Shown piece after piece: positions 7,246 through 7,358 of a stretch of DNA of 7,358 nt. Each line of letters starts with the position of its first letter. Position 1 is the stretch's first letter. The position numbers and the translations under genes were made by a program. The stretch is from Chthonomonas sp. UBA2391 (lineage in GTDB: Bacteria > Armatimonadota > Fimbriimonadia > Fimbriimonadales > Fimbriimonadaceae), in contig DDSL01000034.1 in NCBI GenBank assembly GCA_002343825.1, forward strand, positions 1,970-9,327, written 5' to 3'. The notes beneath the pieces were generated by a model. That model saw nothing but the letters and a program-made list of their open reading frames with translations, was not told the DNA's origin and ran no database searches.

Positions 7246-7251
7246 ATGATA
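7246..7251 (-). promoter_or_regulatory. TATCAT box ahead of the PEP-CTERM gene
   Basis: TATCAT matches TATAAT at four of six positions and ends seven bases before ATG 7238. The intervening GAAGGAC holds an AAGGA, but it is only two bases from the ATG, too close to serve as a normal Shine-Dalgarno. The spacing suits a leaderless start. The box also overlaps the alternative ATG at 7247, so the two readings exclude each other. Confidence 0.25.
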
Positions 7252-7343
7252 CATGCATTGCTGAGGGATGGCAGTTGAAGATAGAACGCTCTCGCAAACC
7301 CCAGTATCTTCAACAGGACTGCCTCGAAACGGAGCGGGGAGCT

Positions 7344-7356
7344 CCCCCCCCCCCCC
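7344..7356. repeat. 13-base poly-C tract at the window edge
   Basis: Thirteen consecutive C residues begin inside the 12-base palindrome GGGGAGCTCCCC (7336-7347). The tract lies about 105 bases upstream of the PEP-CTERM start. It is the longest homopolymer in the window. Both a genuine slippage-prone tract and a sequencing or assembly artefact at a contig end would look like this. Confidence 0.8.
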
Positions 7357-7358
7357 TC

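Noticed and set aside
7239..7313. TTG 7313 as start of the PEP-CTERM gene
   Set aside because: It would place 25 extra residues before an otherwise well-formed signal peptide, and there is no ribosome-binding site ahead of it.

Overview
The window carries five protein-coding genes and no RNA gene, CRISPR array or recognisable mobile element. One gene, a polysaccharide flippase, reads rightward and runs off the left edge. The other four read leftward. In their own transcription order they are a PEP-CTERM surface protein, a family-2 glycosyltransferase, a secreted parallel beta-helix protein and a family-61 glycosyltransferase. The flippase and the family-61 enzyme meet tail to tail and overlap by 23 bases.

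The set looks like the edge of an exopolysaccharide or capsule locus. Two enzymes could add sugars in the cytoplasm, the flippase would move a lipid-linked oligosaccharide across the inner membrane, and a secreted beta-helix protein of polysaccharide-lyase/glycosidase/epimerase-like architecture could act on the exported glycan. PEP-CTERM proteins are sorted by exosortases, whose genes are classically found beside exopolysaccharide genes, but no exosortase lies in this window.

The organism is a fairly GC-rich (near 60 % by eye), didermic, exosortase-bearing bacterium. The compact tail (VPEP, a short hydrophobic stretch, then RRRRKG) and the beta-helix protein type remind me of Armatimonadota (Fimbriimonas-like), but Planctomycetota or Verrucomicrobiota cannot be excluded. 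This placement is inference.

Layout: 1-1489 flippase (+, 5' end missing); 1467-2657 GT61 (-); 2658-2735 short gap with a strong hairpin; 2736-4838 beta-helix protein (-), with a Shine-Dalgarno and a candidate promoter at 4880-4908; 4929-5870 GT2 (-); 5871-6074 non-coding gap with imperfect repeats; 6075-7238 PEP-CTERM protein (-); 7239-7358 upstream region ending in a 13-C run at the window edge. Three of the four complete genes have a TANNNT hexamer 6-9 bases before the chosen start codon and no usable Shine-Dalgarno, which fits leaderless transcription. I did not find a convincing new biological system; the most useful leads are the locus architecture, the start-site motif and the secreted beta-helix protein.
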